From contig DEFA01000040.1 of NCBI GenBank assembly GCA_002350525.1, positions 10,547 to 59,488 of the forward strand: DNA of 48,942 nt, written 5' to 3'. This stretch comes from Lachnospiraceae bacterium UBA2864 (GTDB lineage Bacteria > Bacillota > Clostridia > Lachnospirales > Lachnospiraceae). The position numbers were made by a program, and so were the translations under genes. Of the stretch, positions 48,924 to 48,942 are shown piece after piece (the first letter of the stretch is position 1; each line of letters starts with the position of its first letter). The notes beneath the pieces are model-generated. The model was not told the DNA's origin and did no database searches. It was given only the letters and a program-made list of their open reading frames with translations.

Positions 48924-48942
48924 TATCTAATCCTTGGCGAGA

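Noticed and set aside
1..48942. CRISPR array, tRNA or rRNA genes, prophage or conjugation genes
   Set aside because: No regularly spaced direct repeats of CRISPR type, no tRNA-like cloverleaf with CCA/TTC-arm signature, no rRNA-like conserved blocks, and no phage structural or relaxase genes were seen.

Overview
The window looks like a chromosomal segment of a low-to-moderate GC Clostridia bacterium, most likely a rumen or gut Lachnospiraceae (Butyrivibrio-like). This rests on strong AGGAGG-type ribosome binding sites, the codon style, a yybP-ykoY manganese riboswitch, the gltBD/purF leaders, 7TMR-DISM/LytTR signalling and GH43 genes. The genus is an inference; no rRNA, tRNA, CRISPR array or intact insertion sequence was seen.

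Layout. 1-9050: an unknown anchored extracytoplasmic protein, then an ABC transporter (ATPase plus FtsX-type permease), a secreted beta-lactamase-fold serine hydrolase and an OmpR-type two-component system. Together they look like a cell-envelope or peptide-stress module. 9070-10677: manganese riboswitch and a MntP-ZIP fusion transporter. 10743-16174: PHP phosphatase, a CytX-like permease, and a sulfur-transfer group (ThiF/MoeB E1, a rhodanese-TusA-DsrE fusion, TcdA). 16286-19016: an OhrR-type peroxide regulator between decayed genes, a small membrane protein and an ABC-F ATPase.

19266-25960 (minus strand) is the most unusual part. Two P47-like TULIP-fold proteins and a permuted papain-like hydrolase lie directly downstream of a 7TMR-DISM histidine kinase and a LytTR response regulator. 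Upstream of the kinase are three 9-bp repeats exactly 21 bp apart, the geometry expected for LytTR binding. The same intergenic region serves a divergent GH43 gene.

26148-31659: GH43 glycosidase, a zinc-ribbon membrane protein with two tandem repeats, a lipoprotein, a structured leader with a 24-codon ORF and terminator, a GC-rich palindromic insert, a Cys-rich small protein and RtcB. 31791-40035: Dabb protein, PurF, GltB and GltD; purF and gltB share a near-identical leader attenuator. 40020-41872 (minus): alpha/beta hydrolase, LytTR regulator and DUF3021 protein, with another pair of 21-bp-spaced repeats upstream. 42040-44769: polyferredoxin, a methyltransferase remnant, PadR and a second CytX-like permease. 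44770-48942: a structured intergenic region, MutS2-like ATPase, P-loop protein and GNAT acetyltransferase.

Cross-cutting patterns: (i) TATCA-N3-TGATA type palindromes lie just downstream of the -10 at three promoters, close to an OhrR/MarR gene; (ii) tandem duplications of about 21-27 bp sit at the 3' ends of several genes; (iii) several genes survive only as short remnants, two of which appear to keep both ends and lack the middle.
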